Shown here in pieces: positions 1-10,585 of a stretch of DNA of 64,000 bases (position 1 is its first letter; every line of letters starts with the position of its first letter). The notes under the pieces are model-generated. The model was not told the origin of the DNA, searched no databases, and was given only the letters and a program-made list of their open reading frames with translations. The stretch comes from Gammaproteobacteria bacterium (lineage in GTDB: Bacteria > Pseudomonadota > Gammaproteobacteria > Burkholderiales > Rhodocyclaceae), in NCBI GenBank assembly GCA_018828385.1, contig JAHJVE010000023.1, forward strand, positions 558,001-622,000, given 5' to 3'. The position numbers and the translations under genes were made by a program.

Positions 1-116
1 TCCTGACAAGCCTGGCGGGCTGCTCTGACGCCAATTTCCCGCGTTTTCAGGCTATCCAGCCAGAACCAGACGGCGAGCCCGATGAGGGCAAGAAACAGGA
101 TTTCGCTCAAATTCAT
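1..116 (-). CDS. DUF3301-type small membrane protein (3' part outside window)
   Basis: Reading the minus strand from an ATG at 116 gives a short peptide starting MNLSEILFLALIGLAVWFW, followed by DSLKTREIGVRAARQAC, still open at the window edge. The pattern of one N-terminal transmembrane helix followed by a basic stretch and ARQAC is what I know from the small DUF3301 family of beta/gammaproteobacteria, whose function is unknown. It is transcribed divergently from the gene that starts at 205. Only 38 codons are visible, so the family call rests on the N-terminus alone. Confidence 0.7.
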   Translation of the reverse strand, partial: MNLSEILFLALIGLAVWFWLDSLKTREIGVRAARQACQ

Positions 117-204
117 GGCCGGAGTATACGTAATGCGGAAATAACGCACAGAAATTCCCGGTAAATTACCGGATAATTCGCATGTCAAATTTTCTGTGGC
201 CATC

Positions 205-1731
205 ATGGAATCACCCCTGCAACTGCTACGCGACCTGTTTCCGTTCGGCCAGAATGCGGCTGAACAGAAAAGCGCAGCTGCAGTTCGCGGCCTGCTCGAT
301 ACGGTGACCGGCCTGTCGCCGCAGGAAACCATCGCCAAACTGGCCGGCAGCGTCCTGCCCAGCATCAACGGGCAACCCAACCTGCACATGCGCTTCAAGC
401 TGCTTGAAGACGTCAGGCTCGAAGCCGAAGAAGCCCTGCCCGTTCTCGAAAAACTGATCGGCCACGCAGTCCTGCCCTTGCCGCTCAGCGCATCCACCTC
501 GGCCCTGCACGCCGACAATTTGCTCAAGGGCCTGGCCCTTGCTTACACCGGCATTGCCCGCAGCATCAACAAGGGCCATCTCAACGACGGGCTCAGCCAC
601 CTCATGCATCGCAGCGTGCGCCGTGCCATGGCCATGATCAGCCGCCGTCAGCTCCTCGCCTACCGAGCCTACGCTGCCCCCTCGGCGGGTTCGTGGCAGG
701 CCCTGCACGACCTCTACCAGATGGCGCGCGGCCAGCGTTCGAAGCCGCTCAACGGCGAAACTGCACCGATCGAACACGAATACCTCGGCGCCCTGCTCTT
801 TGCCTACCTGGAGCCGACCAAGCTGCCCCGGGCCGAGCTCGACCTCATCAACACCTGCACCCGGCAACTGGCCGCCTACGCGATGATCGGTGAAGTCACG
901 CCGGAAACCGGCACCGGCAAGACAAGCGATCCCTATTTCCTCGTTCGCCCGGACGAAGGCAACCCGGGCTATCCGATCTCGCGCCTGCCTTCCGGCACCT
1001 CGACTTTCGGCAGCCTGCTCATCGACTGCACGCAGGTCATCACGGCCATCGACCGCAACATTACCCGGCGCCCGGGCAAGACCATCGACCCCGATCTCGA
1101 TGCGTCACCGGCCCTGCTCCAGACCCTGCGCGTCGCCATTGGCGGCAAGAGCGCCCGCCGCTTCAGCCGCACCCGCTTTCGCCCGCGCGGCGACCTGGTC
1201 AGCGGGTTCGGGTCGGTCCTCAGTTTCCTCGACGGCAACACGTTCTCGCGCCGCTCGGTCGACTCGGCCTCGCGCTACGATGGCCGCGACTACGCGTCGA
1301 GCGAATGGGCCATGGTCGACGAAAGTCCGGACGGCTTCCGCCTGCGCTTCATCAAGGGGGAGAAGCGCAAGCTGGGGGCCGGCGACATCGTCGCCCTGCA
1401 GCCGCGCGAGTCGAGCAAGATTCACGTCTGCCTGGTCCGTCGCATTTCCTCTTCCCAGATCCGGCTCGAACTCGGCTTGCAGCTCATGTCGCCGCAAGTC
1501 AGTGTGGTCGATGTCGTGGCCGAGGAAATTGCCGAGCAACGGGCCGTTTTCCTGCACACCCTGCCGGCCTACGGCAAGTATTCCGGGCTGATCACGGCAC
1601 CGGGCACATTCCGGACCGGCCAGAAAATCATGGTCAAATTGCCGGGACGTTCGCTGCACCGTCAAATCGGGACATGCATGGAAGCCAACGAGGGGCTAGA
1701 ATTCTTCGCCCTCGACCGACTCCCGGATTAA
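205..1731 (+). CDS. uncharacterised 508-aa protein with a PilZ-like C-terminal region
   Basis: I do not recognise a characterised homologue. The protein is soluble, with no signal peptide or membrane helix. The N-terminal two thirds is mainly alpha-helical and leucine/alanine rich. The last ~150 residues look beta-rich: W-A-M-V-D-E-S-P-D-G-F-R-L-R-F, then LGAGDIVAL, then LELGLQLMSP. That spacing (W...N/DxSxxGxxL, then a G-x-L/I-V element, then a LELGVQ-like strand) resembles PilZ-type beta barrels, so cyclic-di-GMP binding is possible but unproven; no clear RxxxR motif is seen. An in-frame GTG at 196 is an alternative start; neither has a good Shine-Dalgarno sequence. It ends 21 bp before rlmJ on the same strand. 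Confidence 0.7.
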   Translation: MESPLQLLRDLFPFGQNAAEQKSAAAVRGLLDTVTGLSPQETIAKLAGSVLPSINGQPNLHMRFKLLEDVRLEAEEALPVLEKLIGHAVLPLPLSASTSALHADNLLKGLALAYTGIARSINKGHLNDGLSHLMHRSVRRAMAMISRRQLLAYRAYAAPSAGSWQALHDLYQMARGQRSKPLNGETAPIEHEYLGALLFAYLEPTKLPRAELDLINTCTRQLAAYAMIGEVTPETGTGKTSDPYFLVRPDEGNPGYPISRLPSGTSTFGSLLIDCTQVITAIDRNITRRPGKTIDPDLDASPALLQTLRVAIGGKSARRFSRTRFRPRGDLVSGFGSVLSFLDGNTFSRRSVDSASRYDGRDYASSEWAMVDESPDGFRLRFIKGEKRKLGAGDIVALQPRESSKIHVCLVRRISSSQIRLELGLQLMSPQVSVVDVVAEEIAEQRAVFLHTLPAYGKYSGLITAPGTFRTGQKIMVKLPGRSLHRQIGTCMEANEGLEFFALDRLPD

Positions 1732-1752
1732 GGGCCAGACAGGCTCCAAAAA

Positions 1753-2598
1753 ATGCTCAGCTACCGCCATGCCTTTCACGCCGGCAACCACGCCGACGTG
1801 CTCAAACACCTCATCCTGATCGAGATCGCGCAATACATGGCCGAAAAGCCGGCGCCGTTCTGGATCATCGACACCCACGCCGGGGCCGGGCGTTATGCGC
1901 TGGAATCAGCCCACGCCACCAAGCTCGGCGAATACCGCGACGGCGTCGGCCGTCTCTGGGAAGCCAAGGGCTTGCCCAAGGCGGCGCTCAACTACCTTGA
2001 TTTCGTCAGGATGCTGAACCCGGACGGCCAGTTGCGCCATTACCCCGGTTCGCCGTGGCTGGCCCGCCAACTGCTGCGCGACAGCGACCGTCTGCGCCTC
2101 TACGAAATGCACAGCACCGACGGCAAGCTGCTGACCGAATGCTTCAAGGGCGCCGGCCGCGCCGTGGCCATCACCGAGGGCGACGGCTTTGCCGGCCTCA
2201 AGGCCGTCCTGCCCCCGCCACCGCGCCGGGCGCTGGTGCTCATCGATCCGTCCTACGAAACCAAGGGCGATTACACGGCCGTCGTCAAAACCTTGCAGGA
2301 TTCGCTCAAACGCTTCGCCACCGGCACCTACGCGCTGTGGTACCCGATGCTCGGCAAACCGGAATCCCGCCAGTTGCCGGACAAGCTCAAACGGCTGGGC
2401 TCTGCCAACTGGCTGCATGCAACGCTGGAAGTCAAGGCACCGGCCAGGGATGGTTTCGGCATGCATGGCAGCGGGATGTTCATCATCAATCCGCCATGGA
2501 CGCTGGAAAAGACCCTGCACGACACGCTACCGGCACTGGCCAAGCTGCTCGCTCAGGATGCCGGCGCGAAATACACGCTGGAAAGCGAATCGACCTGA
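1753..2598 (+). CDS. rlmJ: 23S rRNA (adenine-N6)-methyltransferase RlmJ
   Basis: The N-terminus MLSYRHAFHAGNHADVLKHL is the signature of RlmJ (YhiR), which methylates A2030 of 23S rRNA using S-adenosylmethionine. The HAGAGRY segment near residue 40 is the SAM-binding loop. LIDPSYETKGDY near residue 165 is the catalytic D-P-x-Y motif; E. coli has DPPY, here the second proline is Ser. Length (281 aa) is normal for the family. The ATG at 1753 matches the conserved N-terminus. It ends 4 bp before the convergently transcribed MazG-like gene. Confidence 0.95.
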   Translation: MLSYRHAFHAGNHADVLKHLILIEIAQYMAEKPAPFWIIDTHAGAGRYALESAHATKLGEYRDGVGRLWEAKGLPKAALNYLDFVRMLNPDGQLRHYPGSPWLARQLLRDSDRLRLYEMHSTDGKLLTECFKGAGRAVAITEGDGFAGLKAVLPPPPRRALVLIDPSYETKGDYTAVVKTLQDSLKRFATGTYALWYPMLGKPESRQLPDKLKRLGSANWLHATLEVKAPARDGFGMHGSGMFIINPPWTLEKTLHDTLPALAKLLAQDAGAKYTLESEST

Positions 2599-2602
2599 CG
2601 GA

Positions 2603-2959
2603 TCAGCCCAGCTCAGTATATTTGGCCCGCGAGCCGTAGGCTTTGTCGACCGGGTATTTCTCGGCGTTCTTGGCCAGTTTGGCATGGGCCGCAGCGGCGA
2701 GATCGATGCCCGCCGTGTCGGCGATGAGTAGCAGATAGAGCAGGATGTCGGCACATTCGTCGCGCAGCGCTTCGGCGGCTTGCGGATTGGCCGGCAGCGC
2801 CTCGACCTCGGCATCACTTTTCCATTGCGTCAGTTCGAGCAACTCGGCCGCTTCGAGATTGAGCGAGGTGATCAGGTTGCGTAGGGTGTGAAACTGCTGC
2901 CAGTCGCGGGCATCGCGAAACGCCCGCAGTGCTACGGTCAACGCCGAAAAATCGCTCAT
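2603..2959 (-). CDS. MazG-like nucleotide pyrophosphohydrolase
   Basis: 118-aa all-helical protein of the MazG/RS21-C6 superfamily, which hydrolyses (d)NTPs to NMP and pyrophosphate, often as a house-cleaning enzyme. The metal-binding acidic motifs are visible: NLEAAELLEL near residue 35 and DECADILLYLLLIAD near residue 75, then the C-terminal KNAEKYPVDKAYG. The start codon lies inside a copy of the dispersed uptake-like motif (2931-2967), so the first nine codons (MSDFSALTV) are written by that motif. Substrate cannot be told from sequence. Confidence 0.88.
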   Translation of the reverse strand: MSDFSALTVALRAFRDARDWQQFHTLRNLITSLNLEAAELLELTQWKSDAEVEALPANPQAAEALRDECADILLYLLLIADTAGIDLAAAAHAKLAKNAEKYPVDKAYGSRAKYTELG

Positions 2960-2967
2960 TTTGAAAT
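2931..2967 (+). repeat. dispersed uptake-like motif, copy 1
   Basis: GCTACGGTCAACGCCGAAAAA on the plus strand, followed by an ATTTTGAAAT block. It spans the start codon of the MazG-like gene, on the opposite strand. One of 14 copies in the window; slightly diverged after the core. Confidence 0.65.
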
Positions 2968-3157
2968 CCTTTTGACTGAGCGGCGATCATGCCAGCCCGG
3001 CCCGGTCGCGGCAATGCGCTTCGATCAGGGCCGGCATGGGGGGCCACCGGGGAACCTTCGGTGGCGGACCGCTATCCAACTCGATGTATTTGTCGCGGAT
3101 TCGGCGTTTTAACAGAATCGTCCGGGAGAAGTAAGAGGCATTGCATGGTCACGACTG

Positions 3158-4402
3158 ATGCAGGTCTTTGAGAAAATATTCGAAGCGGTTCCCGATGGCT
3201 TGCTGGTGGTCGATGCAGCAGGCCTGGTTCTATATGCGAACGGCGCACTGGAACGTCTGTTCGGCTACCTGCCGGAGGAGCTTGTCGGCCAGCCGGTCGA
3301 GCGTCTGACGCCACGCCGGCTGGCCTCCGTACATGTGGCTTATCGTGAGCAATACCAGGCCGCGCCCAAAGCCCGCGCGATGGGCGCGAGCAGTGACCTG
3401 CTCGGCTGCCGCAAGGATGGCAGCCTGTTTCCGGTCGATGTCATGCTCTCGCCGCTGGAGATCGGCGACCGGAAACAAACGCTGTGTGTCGTCCGCGATG
3501 CCACGGCGCGCAAGGAGGTCGAGGCCAAACTGCATATCGCCAGCACGGTGTTCCAGTCGACGCAGGAAGCCATCGTGGTAACCGATGTCGATTGCCGCAT
3601 CGTTGCCGTCAACCCGGCTTTCGAGATGGCCACCGAATATACCGAGAAGGAACTTCTCGGTCAGCATATGCGCGTCCTGCGCTCGGGTCGGCACGACCCA
3701 TTCTTCTACCGCCGGATGTGGGATTCGATTCTGAGCACCGGCGAATGGCAGGGGGCGATCTGGAATCGGCGGAAGAGTGGCGAGATATATCACGAGTGGC
3801 TGTCGATCAGCACGGTCAGGGACCGCGACGGACGGCCGGTGCAGTATGTCGGGATCACCACCGACATGAGCCGGATGAATCACGTCGAGACCGCCGTCGA
3901 GCGGCTCGCCCACTACGATGCGCTGACCGGACTGCCGAACCGCCTGCTGCTCAATTCGCGCATCCAGAAAACCTGGGAGCGCGCCCACCGCGACGGCAAG
4001 CCGTTTGCCGTGATGTTCCTCGACCTCGATGGCTTCAAGGCGGTCAACGACAGGCTCGGCCACCCGGTCGGCGACGAACTGCTCAAGGTTGTCGCCACCC
4101 GCCTGCGCGAGAACATGCGCGAAACGGACACCATCGCCCGGCTCGGCGGCGACGAATTCCTGATCGTTCTCGAGGATGTCGGGCGCGACGAAATTGTCGC
4201 GGTGGCCGAGCAACTGATCGAACGGATCGGCGCCCCCTTCGACCTCGGGCTGGCCGAGCCGGTTTGCGTCGGCCTGAGCCTGGGCTGGAGCCATTACCCG
4301 GAACATGCCGACAACGTGCCGGCGCTGATCCGCCAGGCCGACGAGGCGTTGTATCAGGTCAAGCGTTCGGGCCGGGGCGCCTGGCGGGAGTATTGCGCTT
4401 AG
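3158..4402 (+). CDS. PAS-PAS-GGDEF diguanylate cyclase
   Basis: Two PAS sensor domains (about residues 5-120 and 130-245, each opening with a FEAVPDGLLVVD- or FQSTQEAIVVTD-like segment) precede a GGDEF domain beginning YDALTGLPNR near residue 258. The active site RLGGDEFLIV is intact, and RETD ending five residues before it is a canonical inhibitory I-site, so the protein should make cyclic-di-GMP with product feedback. No EAL domain follows and no membrane helix is present, so it senses a cytosolic signal. The ATG at 3158 lies 18 bp after a purine-rich GTAAGAGG, farther than ideal, so the exact start is uncertain. Confidence 0.93.
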   Translation: MQVFEKIFEAVPDGLLVVDAAGLVLYANGALERLFGYLPEELVGQPVERLTPRRLASVHVAYREQYQAAPKARAMGASSDLLGCRKDGSLFPVDVMLSPLEIGDRKQTLCVVRDATARKEVEAKLHIASTVFQSTQEAIVVTDVDCRIVAVNPAFEMATEYTEKELLGQHMRVLRSGRHDPFFYRRMWDSILSTGEWQGAIWNRRKSGEIYHEWLSISTVRDRDGRPVQYVGITTDMSRMNHVETAVERLAHYDALTGLPNRLLLNSRIQKTWERAHRDGKPFAVMFLDLDGFKAVNDRLGHPVGDELLKVVATRLRENMRETDTIARLGGDEFLIVLEDVGRDEIVAVAEQLIERIGAPFDLGLAEPVCVGLSLGWSHYPEHADNVPALIRQADEALYQVKRSGRGAWREYCA

Positions 4403-4454
4403 TTGGCGGCCGCCAGGCAGGTAAAATCAGCCAATCTCGCGGTTAGCCGGCATT

Positions 4455-4492
4455 GCTACGGTCAACCCGAAAAAACGGCCAAAATTGAAATG
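4455..4492 (+). repeat. dispersed uptake-like motif, copy 2
   Basis: Intergenic, near-consensus copy: GCTACGGTCAACCCGAAAAA then ACGGCC and AAAATTGAAATG. It lies between the GGDEF gene and the carbonic-anhydrase-like gene, just before the latter's ribosome binding site. Confidence 0.85.
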
Positions 4493-4507
4493 TCCCAAGG
4501 AGTCCGC

Positions 4508-5029
4508 ATGCCCCTCTTCCGCCTCGCCGACAAACAGCCGCAACTCGGCGCCAACGCCTGGATCGCGCCCAACGCCACGGTCATCGGCGACGTCCGCCTT
4601 GGCGCCAACAGCTCAATCTGGTGGAATGCCACGCTGCGCGGCGACAACGATCCGATCCACATCGGTGACAACACCAATATCCAGGACGGCTCGGTGCTGC
4701 ACACCGACGAAGGCGTCCCGATGCACATCGGCAACAACGTCACCGTCGGCCACCTCGTCATGCTGCACGGCTGCACGGTCGGCGACGGCAGCCTGATCGG
4801 CATCGGCTCGGTCATCCTCAACCGGGCGGTGATCGGCAAAGGCTGCATCGTCGGCGCCAATACGCTGATTCCCGAAGGCAAGGTCTTTCCCGACCGCGTG
4901 CTCATCGTCGGCTCGCCCGGCAAGGTGGTGCGCGAACTGAGCGACGATGATGTCGCCAAGCTGCAGAAATCAGCCGAACACTACGTCGCCAACGCCCAAC
5001 GTTATCGCGACATGCTGATGCCGCTGTAA
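4508..5029 (+). CDS. gamma-carbonic anhydrase family protein (left-handed beta-helix)
   Basis: 173-aa hexapeptide-repeat protein of the YrdA/PaaY/gamma-CA group. Repeats of I/V-G-x-x-x run from residue 10 to 145; the three histidines that bind the catalytic metal in gamma-carbonic anhydrases appear in [16 protein letters not shown]. The family includes genuine carbonic anhydrases and proteins of unknown substrate, so activity is not certain. The ATG at 4508 is chosen because AAGGAG precedes it with good spacing and MPLFRL is the usual N-terminus; the frame is open further upstream through a dispersed-motif copy, but that part is not conserved. Confidence 0.9.
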   Translation: MPLFRLADKQPQLGANAWIAPNATVIGDVRLGANSSIWWNATLRGDNDPIHIGDNTNIQDGSVLHTDEGVPMHIGNNVTVGHLVMLHGCTVGDGSLIGIGSVILNRAVIGKGCIVGANTLIPEGKVFPDRVLIVGSPGKVVRELSDDDVAKLQKSAEHYVANAQRYRDMLMPL

Positions 5030-5041
5030 GCCGGCCAGCCG

Positions 5042-5707
5042 ATGCGCCTCCTGCTCATTCTGCCCCTGCTGCTCATGGCCACCCCGAGCCGGGCCGCCCC
5101 GTGCGACGCGCTGCCCAAACCGTCGGTGACGATCAAGCGTATCGAAGAGCGCCTGAGCACCAACACAGAGTACAGCTACCAGTCGCTGACCAACATCGGC
5201 GCCGCGCTGGCCCGCCCCGGCAAACAGGTACTCGGCCTGACCCGCGGCAACGCGACCGTCGGTTTCGCCTCGAATACGCCGGCCATCACCGACCCGAGCG
5301 GCCGCTGGGAATGCGCCAGCCCGCAGATCACGCTGAGCTTCGGCTTCAGCCCGATGACCGTCTACGTTGCCCGCGAATTCCCCGAAGGGAGCTGCGCCTA
5401 CAAGGAAATCCTCGACCACGAGATGCGCCACGTCGAGGCCTACCGGAAGCACATCGCCAACATCGAAAAAGCGTTAACCGAATCGCTCACCGCCCGCTTT
5501 GCCACCGGCGCCATCTGGCGCGGCCCGGTCGGCCAGACCGCCGCCCGGCTCCGCCAGGAACTCGACGCGCGCTGGGCGCCCTACGTCCAGCGGCAGATCA
5601 AGCTGGTCGACGAAGCCCAGGCCAAAATCGATACCGCCGAAGAATACGAACGCGTCGCCAATGCCTGCGACGGCGCCGTCGGCAAGGTGCTGCGCGGCAA
5701 GTCATGA
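5042..5707 (+). CDS. exported protein with HExxH zinc-protease-like motif
   Basis: 221 aa with an N-terminal signal peptide (MRLLLILPLLLMATPSRA, likely cut after SRA). Residues near 125 read ILDHEMRHVEAYRKH; the HEMRH is an HExxH zinc-binding motif with a downstream Glu, suggesting a periplasmic metallopeptidase-like fold (possibly DUF922-like). Cysteines at mature residues near 2, 76, 102 and 197 could form disulfides. It starts 12 bp after the gamma-carbonic anhydrase stop, so the two are probably co-transcribed. No substrate can be proposed. Confidence 0.72.
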   Translation: MRLLLILPLLLMATPSRAAPCDALPKPSVTIKRIEERLSTNTEYSYQSLTNIGAALARPGKQVLGLTRGNATVGFASNTPAITDPSGRWECASPQITLSFGFSPMTVYVAREFPEGSCAYKEILDHEMRHVEAYRKHIANIEKALTESLTARFATGAIWRGPVGQTAARLRQELDARWAPYVQRQIKLVDEAQAKIDTAEEYERVANACDGAVGKVLRGKS

Positions 5708-5744
5708 GCGACTGGACGCCCCGGATGCAAGGATATCGGGACGT

Positions 5745-5775
5745 TAAAAAGCCACTATCCGGGGATAGCGGCTTG
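5745..5775 (-). terminator. rho-independent terminator of fliW
   Basis: On the minus strand AAGCCGCTATCC and GGATAGTGGCTT form a stem (one G-T pair) with a two-base loop, followed by a short T run. It lies about 20 bp after the fliW stop codon. Confidence 0.75.
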
Positions 5776-5795
5776 CGGCTGACAATCGTGAAGCG

Positions 5796-6239
5796 TTAGA
5801 CGGCGTTCGCCAGATTCGACAGCGTGATGTTCGGAAGCATGTTTTCCATGATTTTCTGCAAACCGACCCGCGCCTTCGTATTGATCAGTAGCGGGGCGCG
5901 CAGGTTGGGCGTGATCGCCGCCTTGCCACCTTCGTCCTGCTTGAACAGCACCTGCATGACTACCACATCCTCCGGAGCGGGCGACTGGAGCAGCGCATTT
6001 TCGGCATCGCTCAGCACCAGTTCATAGTTGAAGCCCAGTGTCGTCGGGTCGACAATCTGGAAAGCCAGCATGGGGTCGTCGAGCGACTGCAGCGTATAGC
6101 TGACCGGGTGCTCCTTGCCTTCTTCATGGGCCAGCATGAAACGCTTGCTCTGCTCAAAGCCGGCCAGGCCACTCGGGAAAGTGATGACTTTTTCCGGGCT
6201 CACCTCTACGGCGCCAAACAAATAGGTTTCAATTTTCAT
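5796..6239 (-). CDS. fliW: flagellar assembly factor FliW
   Basis: 147 aa matching FliW over its whole length: [35 protein letters not shown], then the [10 protein letters not shown] strand and the C-terminal [17 protein letters not shown]. FliW binds flagellin and antagonises CsrA in several bacteria, coupling filament assembly to flagellin translation. A strong GAGGAG sits 7 bp before the ATG. No flagellar gene or csrA lies next to it here. It is divergent from tex and has its own terminator. Confidence 0.95.
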   Translation of the reverse strand: MKIETYLFGAVEVSPEKVITFPSGLAGFEQSKRFMLAHEEGKEHPVSYTLQSLDDPMLAFQIVDPTTLGFNYELVLSDAENALLQSPAPEDVVVMQVLFKQDEGGKAAITPNLRAPLLINTKARVGLQKIMENMLPNITLSNLANAV

Positions 6240-6356
6240 CGTTTTTCTCCTCTCGATTGGAATGCATACAACATACTCTACCCCCTGCGGTGATGGTTGT
6301 ATTTTCCACCACTATTGCGCATAGTGCACCCCCATTTTTGCCGTACTGCCGCACCC

Positions 6357-8678
<2,322 letters not shown>

Positions 8679-8688
8679 TTCGCGCACT

Positions 8689-8726
8689 GCCACGGTCAAC
8701 CCGAAAAAATGGCCAAAATCGAAATG
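8689..8726 (+). repeat. dispersed uptake-like motif, copy 3
   Basis: Intergenic near-consensus copy 10 bp after the tex stop: GCCACGGTCAACCCGAAAAA, then ATGGCC and AAAATCGAAATG. No T-run hairpin is associated, so it is not an obvious terminator. Confidence 0.85.
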
Positions 8727-8825
8727 GCCATTTTCATTTGCTTACAACCTGAAACAGCCTGCTGACAGCGGGATGGCAACTTGCAGACTAGACTGATGTC
8801 ATCAAAGCACCATTCAGTTGCCATC

Positions 8826-10190
8826 ATGAAACGCCCCCTGCTTTTCCTCGCCCTCATCCCCCTCACTCTGTGGGGAATTTTCGCCCTGCCCGACGTCCTC
8901 GCCGCCAATCCCCCAGGCCCCTGGGCTTGGCGCAAGCCATTGATCATCCTCTCCGGCCTGCTCGCCCTGTGGTGGATGAGCGCCGGCATGCTGCTCGCCA
9001 CGCGTGCCCCCTGGCTGGAAAAACGTTTCGGCGGCCTCGACAAGCTCTACCGCCTGCACAAGAACATCGGCATCGGCGCCGGCCTCCTCGTCTTCACCCA
9101 CTGGATGATCGAATGGCTGCCCAAGAACCTGTCCAAGGCCGGCCTGATCACCGGTCCACGCGGCCCGCGCGGACCACGCGGCGAGCCCGATATGTGGATC
9201 GACCTGGCCAAGGATGTCGGCGAATGGGCCGGCTACATCCTGATGGCGCTGGTCGTCGTGGCCCTGATCAAACGCATTCCCTACCGCTATTTCCGCTGGG
9301 TGCACAAGGCCTTTGGCGCCGTTTTTCTGGCTGGCGCCTTCCACGGCCTGCTGCTCATGCCGACGACTTTCTGGCAAAGCCCGCTCGGCTGGCTGACCGC
9401 AGCCGTCGCCGCGGCCGGTGTCATCCCCGCCCTGCTCTCGCTGAGCAATCGCATCGGCCGCAAACGCCAGCATCGCGCCGAGATCGTTTCGCTCAGCCGG
9501 CACGACGGCAAGCTGCTCGAAATCGTCTGCCGCCCCGAACAGAACTGGCCCGGTCACCAGGCCGGACAATTCCTCTTCGCCAACTTCGGCTCGCCCGGCG
9601 AAGGCGCCCACCCATTCACCATCGCCTCGGCCTGGAACCCGCAGGAAGGCACGCTGACCCTGGCCATCAAGGCGCTCGGCGACTTCACGGCCCAGCTCCC
9701 CGCCTTGATCGAGGCCGGCCAGACAATCACCCTCGAAGGCCCCTACGGCGCATTTGATTTTTCGGCCAAAATTCCGGTTGACCGCGCCCCGCAGGAAGCA
9801 CTCTTGGGGTGTAGGAATGCGGCGCATCAGGTCTGGGTTGCCGGCGGCATCGGCATCACGCCCTTCCTGGCCCGCCTCGAGCAACTGGCCGCTGCCCCGG
9901 CGCCAGCAAAAGCCACGGCCGATCTTTTCTACTGCACACCGAACGCCGCGGCCGGCGATTTCCCCGAACATCTCGAAGCCCTCTGCGCTGCCGCCGGCGT
10001 CCGCCTGCACCGCCGCCAGACCGACCACACCGGCCTCCTTACGCCACAGGAAGTCGCCACCACGCTCCAGCCCGAGAGCACCGTCTGGTTCTGCGGCCCA
10101 GCCGCCTGGGGCAAGGCCCTGGGCCAGGCACTGCAGACCGGAGGCCTGCCGCGCGCCGCCTTCCACCAGGAGGCCTTCGAGTTCAGATAG
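8826..10190 (+). CDS. ferric-reductase-like flavocytochrome (ferredoxin reductase family)
   Basis: 454-aa membrane protein. Residues 1-215 hold about six transmembrane helices with histidines suited to haem binding (KLYRLHKNIGIG, FTHWMIEW, RWVHKAFGAVFLAGAFHGLL). Residues about 220-454 are an FAD/NAD(P)H reductase module: HPFTIASAW is the FAD-binding motif and VAGGIGITPFLARLE the nucleotide-binding loop. It probably moves electrons from cytosolic NAD(P)H across the inner membrane to an unknown acceptor such as a metal. The ATG at 8826 opens a good first helix; an earlier TTG is less likely. A dispersed-motif copy lies inside the coding sequence at 9751-9786. Confidence 0.85.
   Translation: MKRPLLFLALIPLTLWGIFALPDVLAANPPGPWAWRKPLIILSGLLALWWMSAGMLLATRAPWLEKRFGGLDKLYRLHKNIGIGAGLLVFTHWMIEWLPKNLSKAGLITGPRGPRGPRGEPDMWIDLAKDVGEWAGYILMALVVVALIKRIPYRYFRWVHKAFGAVFLAGAFHGLLLMPTTFWQSPLGWLTAAVAAAGVIPALLSLSNRIGRKRQHRAEIVSLSRHDGKLLEIVCRPEQNWPGHQAGQFLFANFGSPGEGAHPFTIASAWNPQEGTLTLAIKALGDFTAQLPALIEAGQTITLEGPYGAFDFSAKIPVDRAPQEALLGCRNAAHQVWVAGGIGITPFLARLEQLAAAPAPAKATADLFYCTPNAAAGDFPEHLEALCAAAGVRLHRRQTDHTGLLTPQEVATTLQPESTVWFCGPAAWGKALGQALQTGGLPRAAFHQEAFEFR
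9751..9786 (-). repeat. dispersed uptake-like motif, copy 4 (in coding sequence)
   Basis: Inside the flavocytochrome gene, oriented against it. Minus strand GCGCGGTCAACCGGAATTTT, then GGCCGAAAAATCAAATG. Encodes DFSAKIPVDRAP in the sense frame. Confidence 0.75.
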
Positions 10191-10240
10191 GTCCGGCATC
10201 GGCTGGTATGATTCGCTCTCCGCAACGAACATACGCAGTC

Positions 10241-10585
10241 ATGACCAAGGTTTACGGCATCAAGAACTGCGACACCATGAAGAAGGCCATGAACTGGCTC
10301 GCTGAAAATGGTGTCGCCTACGAATTCATCGATTACAAGAAAGCCGGCGTCGCCGAAGCCAACCTGCCAGACTGGAACGCCCGGGCCGGCTGGGAAAAGC
10401 TGCTCAACACGCGCGGCCTGATGTGGAAGAAACTCAGCGACGAGGAACGTACTGCGGTCGACGAGGCAAAAGCCATCAAATTGATGGCGCAATACCCGAG
10501 CCTGATCAAGCGCCCGGTGCTCGACACCGGCAGCCAGCTCATCGTCGGCTTCGCGCCGGAAAACTACGCGGAAAAACTGAAGTGA
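10241..10585 (+). CDS. ArsC/Spx-family reductase (YffB-like)
   Basis: 114-aa thioredoxin-fold protein of the ArsC family: MTKVYGIKNCDTMKKAMNWL carries the single N-terminal cysteine of the YffB subgroup, and RPVLDTGSQLIVGF is the conserved C-terminal element. YffB-type proteins are thought to be glutathione-dependent thiol reductases; arsenate reduction is not implied. The start at 10241 is preferred over an upstream in-frame ATG at 10208. Its TGA overlaps the GTG start of hslO, so the two are translationally coupled, which suits a shared role in redox stress. Confidence 0.9.
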   Translation: MTKVYGIKNCDTMKKAMNWLAENGVAYEFIDYKKAGVAEANLPDWNARAGWEKLLNTRGLMWKKLSDEERTAVDEAKAIKLMAQYPSLIKRPVLDTGSQLIVGFAPENYAEKLK

